64,000 nt of DNA from Penicillium oxalicum (lineage: Eukaryota > Ascomycota > Eurotiomycetes > Eurotiales > Aspergillaceae). The DNA lies in the NCBI RefSeq assembly GCF_001723175.1, contig NC_064650.1:3038001-3102000 (forward strand), written 5' to 3'. Shown in pieces: positions 54,613-64,000 of this stretch. Both the position numbers and the translations under genes were made by a program. The notes beneath the pieces were generated by a model that was given only the letters and a program-made list of their open reading frames with translations, did no database searches and was not told the origin of the DNA. Position 1 is the first letter of the stretch. Every line of letters begins with the position of its first letter.

Positions 54613-54975
54613 ATCGACATATGGGACGGACGATTGAACAAGCAACGCGGTCTTTCCCGCCCTCATTAAGAAAGCATGCAATTCCTTGTGATCTTTCCTG
54701 TTTTTTGCATTTTTCTCTACTTTTTTTTCCCCTCCCACTTCTTTTCTGACTTGTTTTTTATGGCCCCTTATTTGAACAGCCGTCATATGGCATATCTAGT
54801 CGTTTTTCTTCTCAATTTTTGACAGATTCAAAAATCCTTCTTTCTTTGATTCCACAATAAAAATGTCCGTAGCGTGCATGGACCTCCGCACTCTAGTTCT
54901 CTTCTTAGCCGACAAGCGTGTTCTAGACTTGTAATTTCTCGACTTCTCACCCCCCGTCTGGGAAAAATGGATGCA
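54613..54975. other. Convergent 3' spacer
   Basis: 363 bases between the SCP160 and DUF202 stops. T-rich run at 54720-54732 and AATAAA at 54856-54861 fit a polyadenylation region for the plus-strand gene. Confidence 0.5.
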
Positions 54976-55560
54976 TTACACGTGACTTGCGCGCCGGCGA
55001 TCCATCTGCAACCCCAACATCATAAACGCCCCGAAACTGCCCGCCGTCATGAGTACCGGACCCCAAAGCGCAGGCACAAACTGACCCCGTAGCAGATACT
55101 GTCTCATGGACACGTATCGAAAAAAGCCATACCCCAGAGACCACAGCCCCAGTAATTGACACAATCTGGACGCAGAGACAGATTCAGAGAATCCAAAGAC
55201 GCTCCTCGGAGAAGAAGAACTAGGCGCCACCTTTGAGCTACTTTCCAACGATGGGGATGATCGACTATCATGCACAGATGACGGTGTGCCCGCATCCGTG
55301 CGAAGACGCGCCCCAGACGCTTCCGCCGGACGAGAAGACGCAGAAGACGATTGCAGAAGCGCCGCTTCCAAGCTCGGAATCTTGGCCGAGATCACACGGT
55401 CGATGGAATCGAGGCGGTCCAGGGCGAGAGCCATGGCGGCGAATCCCAGGCCTGCGCGGGTCCATGAGAGAAATGTGCGCTCGTTGGCGTGATGGTCGCG
55501 CTGTTGGGAGCTGGTGTTGGGGATGTTTTTGGGAAGGAGACGTCGGAGGAAGGACGTCAT
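54976..55560 (-). CDS. DUF202 (YidH-type) small membrane protein
   Basis: A 194-residue single-exon protein of the DUF202 family. The N-terminal part carries the family signature, ANERTFLSWTRAGLGFAAMALAL, with the first membrane helix. A long Ser/Ala-rich insert of about 70 residues follows, then GYGFFRYVSMRQYLLRGQFVPALWGPVLMTAGSFGAFMMLGLQM with two more hydrophobic helices, so three passes are likely. DUF202 proteins occur in bacteria and fungi; in yeast the domain also occurs in the vacuolar transporter chaperone (VTC) proteins, but here it stands alone. Function unknown. The start ATG is the first in frame. Confidence 0.88.
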   Translation of the reverse strand: MTSFLRRLLPKNIPNTSSQQRDHHANERTFLSWTRAGLGFAAMALALDRLDSIDRVISAKIPSLEAALLQSSSASSRPAEASGARLRTDAGTPSSVHDSRSSPSLESSSKVAPSSSSPRSVFGFSESVSASRLCQLLGLWSLGYGFFRYVSMRQYLLRGQFVPALWGPVLMTAGSFGAFMMLGLQMDRRRASHV

Positions 55561-56447
55561 TGTGTAGGACTAGTAGGCAGGTAACATTGGCTTGGTGGGT
55601 TTGGAAATGAACCAGATGTTTTCTGTCCTGGAAGGGTTGTGGGTTTTAAGACTCTGGTGTCGGGTACCTGGACATATATCCACGTGCACGGGATTAATTG
55701 AGGGCTGATAGGCCACTTGGGTAAGTAAAAGAAGGACGCTGTGTTCAATAGGTCAGCGCTTGGAGGCGAAGTGACAGAAGAGTATAAGATGAGGCGAGTG
55801 GATATATGTGCTGAATGCCCGGTGGTCGCCGAATGTGCTGGTTAAGATCGTATTTTTCCCTATCGGTGCTACTAAACTCGTAATGTAAAATACATCTTTT
55901 TCATCGGAAAGCGGTCTAGGTTAGGTGAAATTGGTTTGGAGGATCGATTTTCTGTATTTGATATGGAGTTTATTTTGATGTGGTAGGATTAGCAACACTT
56001 GGAAAGAGAGCAGGCGTCGTATAAGACTGGAACAGGAACCATTTCTTGGTGTCTTGGACCCCTCGGTGTATTCTTAGGGGTGTGATCCCAGTTGGTCAAT
56101 CTGGTGTTGATGGGTATGTACGCATGGTGTTACATCTGATCTTGGGCCATTCATCTAGATATACCGTTGCGAGTGCCAAACGTTCTAAAGATCGGGTTTG
56201 GCCTGGACTTCTCGACCTAATGATAAGGATGGTAAAAATTTAGTCGATGTCTCGGTGACAGTCTGCCAGATGCACCAGAGGAGCACTTTCAATGGATAGG
56301 TACTCTGACCATCTGATTTCCTATTGAGCTTTGGGATAGAAAGATAAGGTGAGAAATTAGGCCACTCGCCAGCAAGGAGGTGAAGGGTTGAAAAAAGATA
56401 CTTTAGGCAAGAAGGAAAAAAAAGGGAAACAGGTCTTAGACGCCCCC
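55561..56447. other. Spacer, DUF202 gene to persulfide dioxygenase
   Basis: 887 bases between two minus-strand genes, A/T-rich with no open frame of interest. It must hold the DUF202 gene's promoter and the dioxygenase's 3' end. Confidence 0.5.
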
Positions 56448-57473
56448 TTACCAATCAAGGCCGTTCAGATTCAATGGCAACCGAAGCAGTCGGTGTCCTG
56501 ACTCCTCCAGCTTGGGCAGTCGCCCCGCCCGAATATTGATCTGAAGAGACTGATGCAATAACCTGGGCGCCTTCAAATGTGCATCTCTCTGCCTCCGCAT
56601 CTTCACAAATTCATCCCGAGTGACCCTGTCCCGCAGATGTTGGTTCTGCTGTCGTTGATCCGCCACCGTCATCCAAGCCACCGGTTCTCGACCGCCAGCG
56701 GGGGGATAATCGTGGCCTGGCCAGATCTTCACATGATCTTCCAGACTGAGTAGTTTTCGCCCGGATTCAAAGAGATGGGAAGCATCGCCACCGGGGAAAT
56801 CGCATCGTGCGGATCCAATGTCCGCGTGGAAGAGAGAATCGCCACAAAATACATTGTCTATGGGACGGAATCTTAGCTGCCGAAATCACCAAAGATAAGG
56901 CACGAGACTACCATTCATCTCGACCGTCCACGGCTCGAACTTACCTCCAATCTGATAGCCCAAATGGTCTGGGGTGTGGCCAGGAAGATGCATCGCTTTG
57001 ACCATCATTTGGCCCACGGGGGTCACTTCATCGTCGTCAAAGAGCTTATCGAACACACCCGCCCATTCATCCGGCGCGAGGCCGTAGCGTGGGCCAAATG
57101 TCTGTTGCACTTGTTCGATCCGCTTCCCAATGCCAATGGGTGGCTTGAAGCCTTGGGTTGAAGCCAGCTTCTTTTGCAAGTACGACGATGAAGTCAAATG
57201 ATCGGCATGAGCGTGTGTTTCGAGAATCATCTCAATGGTATAGCCCTTCTCCTTGACCAAGGCTAGCAGAGCATCCGCCGAGGCGCTTGTGATGTTCTGC
57301 GTGCAGGGGTCATAGTCTAGGACCGGGTCGATGATGACTGCTTTTGCAGTTGCTGGGTCCACAACGACATATTGCCATGTCCCCGTGTTGCGCTCAAACA
57401 CATTGTGAACGATTGGTTGCTGGTGAATGGTGGTTGGACCAGCCGGGCCAGGTTGTACCTGCTGTGAAGACAT
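56448..57473 (-). CDS. Persulfide dioxygenase-like metallo-beta-lactamase-fold enzyme
   Basis: An ETHE1/Blh-type member of the metallo-beta-lactamase fold, which oxidises glutathione persulfide to sulfite. Exons 57473-56945 and 56857-56448 give 312 residues; the 87-base intron joins QIGG|DNVFCGD. All iron-binding positions are present: His87, His89, Asp91 and His92 in THAHADH, His166 in LPGHTPDH, Asp184 in FCGDSLF and His226 in PGHDY. The DSLFHADIGSARCDF stretch is typical of the group. The C-terminus (from REPVAWMTVADQ) contains the helical segment found in Blh-like proteins. No mitochondrial presequence follows the first ATG. Upstream the frame stays open without an ATG to about 57713 and is Arg/Ser-rich (RRNGTLQSQRSS), so an upstream exon or non-standard start is possible. 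The gene lies head-to-head with a sulfide:quinone oxidoreductase, which supports this role. Confidence 0.88.
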
Positions 57474-58224
57474 TTTGGCGAAAAGTGGTGACTGCACAGA
57501 AGACCGTTGCGATTGCAGCGTACCGTTTCTGCGAGTCACTTGTCGAGGTGTCTGGGTCTGTGTTATGTGCTGAAGTGGCGTCGTGAGACTCTGGCTGGGG
57601 TGGAAGACGATATCGATAAGAATGATGCAAACGGCGTTGACCAGCGGACTGTTGGAGATGAAATCCACTGGAGCCCTTTTCTTTGCAGAGTGGCCATAAA
57701 AACACACCGTCACCCACGAGGTCAGGAGGATTTTAAGTATTCAATGAGGTCGACCACTTCGGCGTTCCATGTTGGACATTTGACTTTTTTTTTGGACGTG
57801 ACTATCTTGATGGTGGAAGGCGAGACTCGGGCTTCTCGACAGGCGTCTGGTCGCCGAGGCCGATGGTGACCGAGTCGGCGATTGACTTGAACCGTCCCGC
57901 ATCCACTCCCCGACATGACTCGAAGTCCTTTTTCCTGGGATGGAGATGGTCCTCTTCCACCGTGACGAGTGTCATCTCGACCATCGTCTCTCTTACGCCC
58001 GCAGCCATTCCGTCTGGCCTGACTGACCGTCGATCAGACCATCCCCCGGATCTTGCCAGGACCAGCCGATGTCGAGTGGGTCTCGTATGGGTCCTGTACG
58101 GTAAACTTATCGGCCGGTGACTGGCCAAGTCAGAAATGATGTGATCGTTCCATTGACTCTTGGGAGCTGGACTGCCATCTCCACGTCTCTCTCTCTACTT
58201 ACTATTAGACCGGTTTAACCTTTT

Positions 58225-58261
<37 letters not shown>

Positions 58262-58383
58262 ATTCTTCCCCTTCTCTCTATCTCTTTATCTTCTTTCGTT
58301 TTTCCTACTGCACCCGTCACTCACTCTCGTGCAACTCATCTGTTCAATTCGTCCCGGGGTCGCTCATTCATCCTTTGTACATA
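57474..58383. promoter_or_regulatory. Shared divergent promoter of PDO and SQR genes
   Basis: A 910-base divergent region between two consecutive-step enzymes. It contains a long (TC)n microsatellite (58230-58259) and a surrounding CT-rich belt (58180-58320) directly before the SQR start. I see no exact match to a named sulfur-regulator site. Co-regulation is inferred from the arrangement only. Confidence 0.5.
58230..58259 (+). repeat. (TC)15 microsatellite
   Basis: An uninterrupted TC dinucleotide run of about 15 units follows a T9 run, within the SQR leader. It could vary in length between strains. CT-rich tracts near fungal starts are common and sometimes affect transcription start choice. 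Confidence 0.9.
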
Positions 58384-59744
58384 ATGCTCGTCGGTCGCCA
58401 AGTATCATCGGCAGCTCGTGCGGCTGGCCGCACCGCACACGCTCTGCCTCGCGCTCGCAACTACGCTACCGTCTCAGAGTCCCCAGTCGCCGCACCGGGT
58501 CGCGCCCACAAGGTCGTCGTGGTGGGTGGTGGCTCGGCTGGTATGGCCATCAGCCATCAGCTGTTGCAGTCGGGCAAGTTCTCCCAGGACGACATTGCGA
58601 TTGTCGACCCCGCCGAATGGCACCACTACCAACCCGGCTGGACGCTCGTTGGCGGTGGCCTCAAAACCAAGGAGGAATTGCGACGACCACTGAAGGAGTT
58701 GGCCGACTCCAAGTTGAAGCTCTACGCTGACAGCGTGACGACCTTTTCACCCGAGAGAACGCGGTCACTCTCGGCAACGGGGACAAGCTCAACTACGAGC
58801 AATTGATCGTGGCTCCCGGTCTGGCGCTAAACTGGGGCGCCATCAAGGGTCTGCCCGAAGCGTTGGCTGACCCGACCGCTCCTGTCTCTTCCATCTACGG
58901 CTACGATTCCGTCAGCAAGGTCTTTGGTACCATCAAGAGACTGGAGAAGGGCAATGCAATCTTCACTCAACCGGCCGGCGTGATCAAGTGTGCGGGTGCT
59001 CCGCAGAAGATCATGTGGCTCGCTCTGGATCACTGGAAGCGTGCCGGTCTCTACGACCCGGCTGACCCGGCCGGATCTCCGATCAAGATCAACTTCGCCA
59101 CCGGGTTGCCAGTCATGTTCGGCGTGCCCAAGTACAACAAGGCCCTGACGGCACTGCAGCAAGAGCGTGGTGTAAACGGTCTCTTCCAGCACGACCTGGT
59201 CGCCATTGACGGCAACAAGGCCACCTTTGCCCGCCCCGATGGACAGGGGCAAGTCACCACCACCTTTGACCTGCTCCACGTAGCCCCCAAGATGGGCGCG
59301 CCTGCCTTTGTCAAGAACAGCGTTCTCGCCAACGAGGCTGGCTTTGTCGACGTGGACGACGCCACCACCCGTCACAAGAAGTTCGGCAATGTCTGGTCCG
59401 CGGGCGATGCCTCTTCTCTGCCCACGTCTAAGACCGCGGCTGCAGTGACCTCGCAGTCGCCCGTGCTGGTGCGCAACCTGCTGCAGACCATGGAGGGTAA
59501 GCAGCCGGATGCGCATTACGATGGATACACCTCCTGCCCACTCCTGACCGAATACGGCAAGGTGCTCCTCGCCGAGTTCAAATACGGTGGAGTGCCCAAG
59601 GAGACGTTTGGGGACTGGTTCGGTATCGATCAGGCCAAGCCGCGCCGATCCTTCTATCACTTGAAGAAGGACTTTTTCCCATGGGTGTACTACAACGCCA
59701 TGGTGAAGGGCAACTGGGCCGGGCCGAAGGGGTGGATCAACTAG
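58384..59744 (+). CDS. Mitochondrial sulfide:quinone oxidoreductase, one frame break
   Basis: A type II sulfide:quinone oxidoreductase, the flavoenzyme that oxidises H2S to a persulfide and passes electrons to ubiquinone (human SQOR, fission yeast Hmt2). It is a single exon of 453 residues once corrected. The N-terminus is a mitochondrial presequence, Arg/Ala-rich without acidic residues, with RNYATVSE resembling a processing site. The FAD motif is VVVVGGGSAGMA. The two redox cysteines are present: Cys203 in IKCAGAPQKIM and Cys385 in GYTSCPLLTEYGK. The frame breaks once near 58753-58760: SVTTFSPE is in one frame, ENAVTLGNGDKLNYEQLIVAPG in the next. One missing base (for example GAG-GAG read as GAGAG) explains it. 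Everything else matches the family end to end, so the gene is likely functional. It is divergent from the persulfide dioxygenase. Confidence 0.93.
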
Positions 59745-60025
59745 ATCAATCCGTGTGCGATAGATAGAATCTTTTTTTTTCTGTTTTGAGTTGTATTCCC
59801 CCTTGGTTATATTTTTGGGAGTTTTATTATGGACTAGACAAAGGAACTCTACTTGGGATTTTGAAGCCGATCTCATCGATTTGTTCATTTCCATCTTTCT
59901 TCGTCTCCGCACCAAGAAAAAAAACAGTCACTTTAAATCATCCCCAGAGATACAGCCGATCGGAGCCGAGCCGACTATCCATATTCCCAAGCAAAAAAAA
60001 AACAAGGAGACCAGACTCAGCATTC

Positions 60026-60529
60026 CTACTGACCCTGACTCTGACTGCACACCTTCTCCCACCTCAACCGATGCAATTCGAAGATCTTCTCGCCCAACTC
60101 CTCCACCGGCCCTTCCACCTCAGCCTTCTTCACCACCATCTCAATCGGCAACGCCGCCACCTCCCCCGTCGGCGCCCCCAACTCCTCCTTCCACTGCCGC
60201 AACTGCTTCGACGAGCTTGCAAACACAATGCGGCCCAGGCCCGCGTACGAGTGCGCCGCAGCACACATGGGACAATGCTCGCCAGAGGTGTACACTGTTG
60301 CGCTGGCACGCACGTTTGGCGGCAGGTTCTTGTGCGCCCAGGTAGCCAGGGTGAGTTCGGGGTGTAGACTGATGTCGTTTCCGGTGACGATGCGATTGCG
60401 GTCTTCTTTGAGGATTTGGCCTTGGTCGTCGACGAGGATGGAACCGAAGGGGTCGTCGCCGGCCTGGAGAGCTTCGCGGGCGAGTTCAATGCATCGTTCG
60501 AGGTAAGCGAGTTCTTTGTCGGGGAGCAT
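60026..60529 (-). CDS. CMP/dCMP-type nucleoside deaminase
   Basis: A zinc-dependent deaminase of the cytidine/deoxycytidylate superfamily, 167 residues, single exon. The zinc and proton-transfer motif reads HPE (His56, Glu58) instead of the commoner HAE. The second motif is C-P-M-C (Cys86, Cys89) in SGEHCPMCAAAHSYAG. The N-terminal helix plus DDPFGSILVDDQGQIL and the HPELTLATW stretch resemble fungal guanine-deaminase-like and nucleoside-deaminase proteins rather than tRNA adenosine deaminases. The C-terminus (EEKIFELH-type helix) is of normal length. The exact substrate cannot be told. I chose the ATG at 60529 because it sits directly before the first helix; in-frame sequence upstream lacks the family pattern. 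The stop is about 280 bases from the convergent SQR stop. Confidence 0.88.
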   Translation of the reverse strand: MLPDKELAYLERCIELAREALQAGDDPFGSILVDDQGQILKEDRNRIVTGNDISLHPELTLATWAHKNLPPNVRASATVYTSGEHCPMCAAAHSYAGLGRIVFASSSKQLRQWKEELGAPTGEVAALPIEMVVKKAEVEGPVEELGEKIFELHRLRWEKVCSQSQGQ

Positions 60530-62323
60530 TGTGGTGGTTTTTATTCGTAGTTGTAGTCGTAGTCGTAGTAGAGAGTTGGAGGGAACTGCCGAGTGATTGA
60601 ATTCGAAATCAATATCAAATGCTTTTGAAGATACCGTAGGATCGTAGATTGTGAATAATATGGGCAGACTTGAGGAAGTCAAGAGTGCTTTCAAACTCCC
60701 CCGGAAAAAGAGCAAAGTAGTAGGGTGGCTGGACACAAGATGGGTCTGGAAGGACACACGCAACTATAAAGTGGAATCCCAATGCAACCCACCGCAGCTC
60801 CGAGCGCCAAGTGTCAATTGACGTAATGAGGGCTCCCACACCGAGTGCAGCGGGGAGTTCCGCGAGGCGGAGTCCGGGTACCCAACCGAAAAGTGTAGGA
60901 AACAGTATATATCCGATGGTGAAATCTGCAGCTGCGTGGATACACACCTCATGGTCATTGGATTCAGTTCCATCTATGTGGAGCTACTCACAAGAAATAG
61001 CTTCAACCTTGTCACTTTGTCTATCGAGTGTGTCGGCCTGAATCTGAAAGCTGCTTCTGACTCGAGAGATTCCTCGAACCGTAGACTATATAAACTAAGG
61101 CCCTACCAGCGTCGCAATGTAGCCGCATCTGACTCTATCACAGTCCTTTTGTGATGTACTGTTTGCCCACACTTGATCAAGAGCCTTTCTCACTTTCTCG
61201 ATCGAATTCGCAGGTGTTCAATGTCAAAGATCCAATCCCTTCTCGTGGTTATTCTCCTCTTTCGATATTCTGCTCAAGAATGTCAGGTTGTCATCGAGGA
61301 CAAGACTCGAAAAATCAGTAATGAGACAGATCACGAATGTAGTTACAGCAGCTTTTACATGAAAACCCCCAGTTGTACGATTACCTGAAGAACACAGTGT
61401 GTCGTGTGTTAGCTGTCGCGATGGTCAGACCCTACCGGAGACCCTGGACGGCAGACCACAAATATAAAGCCCTATGGTACCATCATTCGCCGCTGATCTT
61501 CTTGCAGCAGTCACGAAGACACTAAAAAAATTTGACCATCAATGAGCACAGTGCTTGAGTAGATGAGTCTCCGCCCAAAGTAAGTTACCATCTTAGTAAA
61601 CATTAAAACCGCAAGCGATCCTATATCCTGCTTGTGGTTTCGGTTCGAACTAACTTTACGAAGAAAAGAGAAATGCATTTTTTGTCTGGTTTAAGCCCGA
61701 CACAAGCAGTGCATCTGTTTTGGACCTATTTAGGAAATTTACGAGGCCGAGAATTCTTACCTTGCTTCCATTTGCTTCCAAGAGGAATCATCTTATGGCA
61801 AGCATGTGAAGAGTTTCCAAAGTCATTACGTACTGAACCCGTTTAGTCATGACTGTGAGATTTCAATGAGAAGTCGCATCTCAGTGAACAGATCAGTATG
61901 ATGGCAATCTTCTAGGTCTTTCTTGGACTGGGTAGACCTCATTGGTCTAACATGTTTGTCCTGCCATCATCTCTTCGTCGATGTGTATTGTTTTGGTGGC
62001 GGCCGCCATCTCCGACGCCGTGATTGTATCGGTTTGCTGATTTATGGTTAGTAGCAAACATCTCAAAGGTGGTTAACTATGTAGACTGGTAATCAACACC
62101 ACAGAGAGATGTTTTCCCACCTTGACAACGTGTAATAACTCGTCAATCAACACCTCTCACTATAGATATTCCATTCACGCTCTTCGTGAACCCAAAACTC
62201 TCTCACTTACACTTCACTTCCGAGCTCACTCTTTCTCTCTTTCCCATACACATACACACACACACACTTTTCATTTCTCTTCTACAGCTCTCAACCTCTC
62301 GGACAGACGTGACCCTGTTCAAA
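60530..62323. other. Spacer, deaminase to BTB gene
   Basis: A 1.8 kb region without a supportable gene. A minus-strand frame at 60615-60947 has a hydrophobic, protein-like composition but starts with GTG and shows no known motif. Just before the BTB gene is an (AC)n run (62254-62267) within a CT-rich leader. Confidence 0.45.
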
Positions 62324-63094
62324 ATGTTTCAAGTAGAGCCGCTTTCGCTGGATGAACCTGCCGTCACCATCTGCTTCCAGCCTTCCGGCGTCGAATATCG
62401 CATTCGGAAGGAGGTCTTGATCGCGCCCTCTACCTACTTCAGAATCATGTTCGACCACTTCCTAGAGGGCCAAACAGACAGAGTTGTCCTCGAGGAAATC
62501 GACGGCGTAGTCTCCCCCCGAGGCTTTGAGATTCTCATGGAGTGGATCTACTCCAATGCCATCGAGATCCCCGACGCCAAGACCCCCGGTGAATATCTCA
62601 CAGCTGCGATTGAAGTCGCGCGTCTCGCAGAATACTTCCAGATCGGCGACATTGAGGATAAAATCAGCGAAGAGCTTGCGTATCAGATTCGACAGGCCAA
62701 CCCCAGCAAGCCCTGCGCCGGTTTTGACGCGCCTCATGACCGCATCCGCTCACGGATTCGCGGAGGATTCCGCTCCATCGTGAAGGACAACAGCTACATG
62801 GCCAATTTGTACGACGTCTGGATCACCGAGAAGCATATCCGTTCGGCGGTTCAACTGCGAAAGGGTCATGGCGTGCGTCGTATCCTGGCCGCCGTGTCAG
62901 CCGGGGCCTTGCTCGATGCCCCGGATCAGAAATTCGCTCGACGAAGCCGCGAGTGCCCAGACTTTGGCGATGACCTGTTGATGGAATTGAGAGAGACCAT
63001 CTTGTCTCTGGAACTTTGCTACATGGAGGACACCGCCAAGGACATGAAGTGGATGAATGATCCCTCGCCCACTCCGGACAATCTCGGCGCTTAG
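62324..63094 (+). CDS. BTB/POZ-domain protein
   Basis: A 256-residue single-exon protein with an N-terminal BTB/POZ fold (about residues 8-110): VTICFQPSGVEYRIRKEVLIAPSTYFRIMF, FLEGQTDRVVLEEIDG, and GFEILMEWIYSNAIEIP followed by AIEVARLAEYFQIGDIEDKI. The C-terminal half is helical with charged stretches and no second known domain. Stand-alone BTB proteins of this kind are numerous in filamentous fungi and most are uncharacterised; some act as Cullin-3 adaptors, but nothing here proves that. ATG at 62324 is preferred because it immediately precedes the BTB fold. Codon use is GC-rich at the third position, like the housekeeping genes. It is the last protein gene in the window. Confidence 0.85.
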   Translation: MFQVEPLSLDEPAVTICFQPSGVEYRIRKEVLIAPSTYFRIMFDHFLEGQTDRVVLEEIDGVVSPRGFEILMEWIYSNAIEIPDAKTPGEYLTAAIEVARLAEYFQIGDIEDKISEELAYQIRQANPSKPCAGFDAPHDRIRSRIRGGFRSIVKDNSYMANLYDVWITEKHIRSAVQLRKGHGVRRILAAVSAGALLDAPDQKFARRSRECPDFGDDLLMELRETILSLELCYMEDTAKDMKWMNDPSPTPDNLGA

Positions 63095-63977
63095 TCCTCT
63101 GATCTCATCGAAGGTGAGATTGATCGACGGGGCACTCAGATCTCGGTTCGTGGTCAGGTTTAGTTGAATGTGTGAGCATTGATTTCTGTAATACACAAGG
63201 AATATCAGGAAATCATCTTTTGAAAAAAAAAAGTAAAACCGTGGTGGTTCTTTTCAACGCAATTTCTTCTTAAACACAATAAACGACGCTAGATATGGTT
63301 GCAATGACGTGTCGCTGCTGTAGAGCCCTGAATATTTCCAAGACGACATTCACCACTTTAAGTGATACCTATGTAAACCATATAGACCATTGACATCCAT
63401 AAAGTCAATACTGACACCATCAGGCCTCGTACTCGCTGGAACACACATTATCATCCCTACCTTACCCGTGCAGGGATGGAAGCCGCATTTCATCAACGTA
63501 GAGAATCTACCCACTTACGTTGAGACTGGAATCATATTTGATTTTGACTAGACTTTATTGATGATTACTAAGTTCTGTCGCTGGAAGCCTTTCTACATTC
63601 CACTAGATGTCTCGACTGTCCTGACTGCTCTGGGTACGTGTTTGGAAACCACAGATATTGGATGTTGAAGCGATTCCATGTGCACTCTCTGCCTCGGCGA
63701 GCTCAAGGCCGGGACAAAAACGCATCTCACAGAAGTGACCAGGTCAATATGTGGGTTGACATATGATTCCTTGTTCATGCTCGACAAATTCTGGTTTGGA
63801 GCAAAAAAAATCAATAAAAACCTCCCATTTGTGACGACTATTACCACATCGCTGAGCACTTGCGATAGACTCGGAGATACTGTCTTCCTATGTGCGTTCC
63901 GATAGTCTCAATAAAACGGGTGCACTTAAAAAATTGATGGGTATATATTTTCTATTCTTGGTATACTCAACAAGTAA
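63095..63977. other. Spacer, BTB gene to tRNA
   Basis: 883 bases, A/T-richer than the neighbours, with an A9 run at 63224-63232 that fits the BTB gene's 3' end. No gene seen. The last 60 bases are the tRNA's 5' flank. Confidence 0.5.
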
Positions 63978-64000
63978 TCCGAATTGGTGTAGTGGCTAAC
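63978..64000 (+). tRNA. tRNA-Glu, 5' part only (cut by window end)
   Basis: The final 23 bases, TCCGAATTGGTGTAGTGGCT and AAC, match the 5' end of fungal tRNA-Glu: a TCCGA acceptor start, then the A-box region GGTGTAGTGGCTAAC with the D-loop. The anticodon lies beyond the window, so the identity is inferred from the acceptor and D-arm pattern and could not be confirmed. Confidence 0.7.

Noticed and set aside
60615..60947. Hydrophobic minus-strand frame upstream of the deaminase
   Set aside because: It begins with GTG, has no known motif and does not join the deaminase in frame with plausible splice sites.

Overview
The window is nuclear DNA from a filamentous ascomycete, most likely a member of the Eurotiales (Aspergillus/Penicillium-like). 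This rests on short GT..AG introns of about 50-250 bases, fungus-specific families (Zn2Cys6 regulators, Hse1, Ste20, Scp160, a fungal GH43 arabinanase) and a BiP ending in HDEL. Eighteen gene loci can be supported, one of them a cut-off tRNA. Spacers are often 1-4 kb long and hold nothing I can defend as a gene. The genus call is inference.

Layout: 1-12.8 kb has two Zn2Cys6 regulators in gene-poor DNA. 12.8-17.97 kb has a fungal membrane protein, a YBR137W/UPF0303-like protein and, convergently, the ER chaperone BiP/Kar2. 19.7-32.05 kb is a housekeeping block on the minus strand: HBS1 (ribosome rescue), PAN2 (mRNA deadenylation) and HSE1 (ESCRT-0), with a damaged short-chain dehydrogenase on the plus strand between PAN2 and HSE1. 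34.2-37.0 kb is the PAK kinase STE20. 41.4-48.0 kb is a metabolic stretch: an SMP-30-type lactonase, a GH43 arabinanase and a purine-cytosine permease. 50.5-54.6 kb is the multi-KH protein Scp160/vigilin. 55-60.5 kb has a DUF202 protein, then a head-to-head pair of a persulfide dioxygenase-like enzyme and a mitochondrial sulfide:quinone oxidoreductase, then a small deaminase. A BTB protein and the 5' half of a probable tRNA-Glu close the window.

How genes work together: the clearest functional unit is the divergent SQR/persulfide dioxygenase pair, two consecutive steps of sulfide oxidation sharing about 0.9 kb of promoter DNA. HBS1 and PAN2 both act in mRNA surveillance or turnover but are adjacent single genes rather than a proven unit.

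Two cross-cutting observations deserve attention. First, several otherwise well-conserved genes (regulator 2, STE20, SCP160 three times, SQR, and the dehydrogenase) carry single-base frame breaks, mostly one base missing and mostly at short C or G runs. This looks more like consensus-sequence error than gene death. Second, the long second intron of HBS1 contains an open, splice-compatible alternative exon in another frame, which would suit the known Hbs1/Ski7 alternative splicing of fungi. I did not find a wholly new system; these are the best leads.
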